A stretch of DNA of 6,242 nucleotides, from assembly GCA_043784965.1 (NCBI GenBank), contig JAYVXS010000107.1, positions 1 to 6,242 of the forward strand, in the 5' to 3' direction. Positions within the stretch are counted from its first letter, which is position 1; each line of letters begins with the position of its first letter. Position numbers and translations under genes: made by a program. This DNA is from JAYTQQ01 sp043784965. Its GTDB lineage: Bacteria > Bdellovibrionota > Bdellovibrionia > Bdellovibrionales > JAMPXM01. The notes under the pieces were generated by a model, which saw only the letters and a list, made by a program, of their open reading frames with translations, did no database searches and was not told where the DNA came from. Of the stretch, positions 4,922 through 6,242 are shown piece by piece.

Positions 4922-5054
4922 TTATTTGTATCGACGGGGATCGTAAGTGTCACAGGCAGTTTCTCTGTTAAAGATCGAAACGCAACCCCAACTTGATGTT
5001 GTACCAGCAAGAGCTTTGGTCCGAAGTTGGGTCACAAGTTTTAGTGGGATTTTG
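4922..5054 (-). pseudogene. Orphan 3' end of an unidentified gene, cut by an IS end
   Basis: The minus-strand frame ends at TAA 4924-4922, immediately before a strong intrinsic terminator. About 43 codons are preserved (LRTKALAGTTSSWGCVSIFN, then RETACDTYDPRRYK). Upstream the frame runs into the 18-bp repeat at 5055-5072 and meets a TGA at 5074-5072, so the front of the gene is missing. The family is not recognised. The two cysteines and the SSWGCVSI stretch may suggest an exported protein, but that is speculative. An IS21-type element probably inserted here and removed or separated the 5' part. Confidence 0.45.
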
Positions 5055-5096
5055 ATTACATAGCGACTTTGTCATTTAATTACATAGCGACTTTGT
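5055..5096. repeat. Two tandem 18-bp direct repeats, probable IS end
   Basis: ATTACATAGCGACTTTGT occurs at 5055-5072 and again, identical, at 5079-5096 (period 24). The pair lies between a truncated host gene (4922-5054) and the 3' end of an istA remnant (stop at 5174). IS21-family ends characteristically carry several copies of a transposase-binding repeat of this size, so this is probably the terminus of the istA-bearing element. Confidence 0.6.
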
Positions 5097-5173
5097 TAGC
5101 TGTTCGGCGTCATAGATTTTAATCTTTAGTTTTATTTTAGATTAAATCACTTTTTATTTTTATGTGGATAACC

Positions 5174-5878
5174 TCATAAGTTTGCCGTCTTTTTTCCACG
5201 TAAATTTAGATAGCTCATTACGCTGCGGAGGTTGACCGATCCGCTTTCAAGTGAGAAGTCGCAAGCCTCATTTAAAATCGTTTTGCTGTAGCTGTTTTTA
5301 AGACCTATGATGGCCCAAATAGTTTTGTTATCAACAACGCCCTGGCCTTTTTGCAAGACCGTAAAAATTAATTTATCGCATTCTGCACCGATCTGCTTTG
5401 CAGCTTTTCTATAAACAGACGTTGGACTTAAGGTATCTTGCCACGGCTTTAAGTGCTCAGGTTTTGTTGATGCTTGGTAAAATTTACTCGTAATTTTAGT
5501 GTGAGATGCGATTAATGTTTTGCGGTGATAAATTAATAAAATAATTTCGTCGTTCGATTCGTGCTCTTTTACGATGATATTTTTTCCAACGAACTCTGGC
5601 GCTACAGAATAGTATTTATTTTGGTAGAAAACATGACCGTCTTTACGAACTTTCAATGTATCTTTGTCTTCAATAAGCAACGCCATTTTTTCATCGATAT
5701 TAAACTTCACCGGCACGTTGTAGATTTCAACACCTAATTTGCGCTCCGCAAAAAACACTCGCGTTGTTTCGTTCGGATAAATTCGAATTTCAATTTTTTG
5801 GTTCTTTATCGAATGCTTTAAGCCAGATTTTATTCGATAGATTTGACCATTAAAGCTATACGTATGATCCGCCTTCAC
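5174..5878 (-). pseudogene. istA: IstA, IS21-family transposase, 5'-truncated
   Basis: 234 residues from an in-frame GTG at 5878; similarity seems to start slightly upstream (YNRSVKADHTYSFNG), and the frame stays open to 5915. What remains is the C-terminal beta-barrel and tail typical of IstA: FNGQIYRIKSGLK, VFYQNKYYSVAPEFVGKNII, ILLIYHRKTLIASHTKI, then KPEHLKPWQDTLSP, AAKQIGAECDKLI, and SGSVNLRSVMSYLNLRG. Full IstA proteins run to about 400-500 residues and begin with a helix-turn-helix and the DDE integrase core, both missing. IstA joins IS ends to target DNA with the help of IstB. The break at about 5885-5893 coincides with the start of a different transposase on the opposite strand. The start codon is therefore probably fortuitous and the gene non-functional. 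Confidence 0.8.
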
Positions 5879-5887
5879 ACTCCGATT

Positions 5888-6242
5888 ATATTTTATCTTT
5901 ATGGTAAGAAATGTTCATTGGCTAAATTTGGTAAGGACAAAGAAAAACGCAAGGGCTATCGTCTTATACAAGTTGGCCTTGGCGTTACGCAGAAAGAAGG
6001 CATTCCTGTTTTTCACAAAGTTTTCAATGGAAATATTCATGACTCGAGAACTTTTGCGGATTCCGTTACAGAGTTTAAGGCCTATGGCATCAAAGATGGG
6101 CTTGTCATATTTGATCGAGGTGTCAGCTCCAAGAGAAACCAGATGGAAATTTTCAATCTAGATTGGAAAGTTATCTGTGGGCTATCGCTGGATAATAACT
6201 TAAAAACCATTTTAAGAAATCTAAAATCCAAAGAGAATTTCT
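5888..6242 (+). pseudogene. DDE transposase, IS1634/IS4-like, 5'-truncated and running off the window
   Basis: The plus-strand frame from about 5888 (FYLYGKKCSLAKFG) is open to the right edge: RLIQVGLGVTQKEGIPVFHK, VFNGNIHDSRTF, GLVIFDRGVSSKRNQMEIF, WKVICGLSLDNN. 'EGIPVxxxVFxGNxxDSxTF' followed by 'hhxDRGhxSxxN' is characteristic of DDE transposases of the IS4 superfamily, most like IS1634; the D of IFDRG (6113-6115) is the likely second catalytic residue. The N-terminal DNA-binding region and first catalytic Asp would lie left of 5888, but that DNA is istA on the other strand, so the front of the gene has been lost. No start codon or promoter can be assigned. The remainder lies outside the window. 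Confidence 0.7.

Larger units (their letters stand above)
5055..5890 (-). mobile_element. IS21-family remnant
   Basis: It consists of the tandem end repeats (5055-5096) and the C-terminal third or so of istA (5174 to about 5890). istB, which normally overlaps the end of istA and encodes an AAA+ helper ATPase, is absent: the istA stop lies in TTATGAGG, a possible relic of the ATGA overlap, but the frame starting there closes after five codons. The 5' part of istA, its catalytic DDE core and the other IS end are also missing. The element cannot transpose. Confidence 0.6.

Noticed and set aside
1422..5096. CRISPR array
   Set aside because: Repeat copies are far apart or only doubled (5055-5096), with no regularly spaced unique spacers.
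5901..6161. Plus-strand 86-residue ORF starting with ATG at 5901
   Set aside because: It is out of frame with the transposase-like reading frame over the same bases, which carries recognisable DDE-family motifs.

Overview
This is an accessory, mobile-DNA-rich window, probably from a plasmid, integrative element or genomic island of an AT-rich Gram-negative bacterium. The sequence alone does not identify the species. Evidence for an accessory region: a truncated ArdC-type antirestriction gene, a type IV AbiE toxin-antitoxin pair, a PIN-nuclease operon, remnants of at least two insertion-sequence families, and many dispersed repeats and inverted repeats. No complete IS, rRNA, tRNA or CRISPR array was seen. 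Almost every intact gene lies on the minus strand.

Layout, left to right. Positions 3-104 (+) are the 3' end of an ORF, possibly a transposase C-terminus. It abuts the broken 3' end of an ardC-like gene (95-652, -). Positions 716-1420 hold no convincing gene: first a GC-richer stretch of decayed short ORFs (to about 972), then a run of inverted repeats, the largest being a nested one at 1115-1242. From 1422 to 4870 there are two gene modules, delimited by three same-direction copies of a 22-bp repeat at 1422, 3179 and 4849. Module 1 is abiEi/abiEii (3071-1660, -), with a perfect 20-bp inverted repeat at its promoter. Module 2 is a three-gene operon (4776-3335, -): a 62-aa charged protein, a PIN-domain nuclease interrupted by one in-frame TGA at 4141-4143, and a 160-aa protein of unknown function. 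From 4875 to the right end is IS debris: an orphan gene 3' end with a good terminator, tandem 18-bp repeats, a 5'-truncated IS21-family istA (5174-5878, -), and a 5'-truncated DDE transposase resembling IS1634/IS4 types (5888 to the end, +).

How the genes relate. AbiEi/AbiEii form a known type IV toxin-antitoxin and abortive-infection module, in which AbiEi also represses its own promoter. The PIN operon has the architecture of a toxin-antitoxin or defence locus (small charged first gene, nuclease second, tight coupling), but that role is inferred. ArdC, when whole, protects incoming DNA from restriction. The most interesting structural feature is that toxin-antitoxin-like operons sit as units of about 1.7 kb between repeats in one orientation, like cassettes. 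The repeats do not match integron attC sites and may instead be IS21-type ends.
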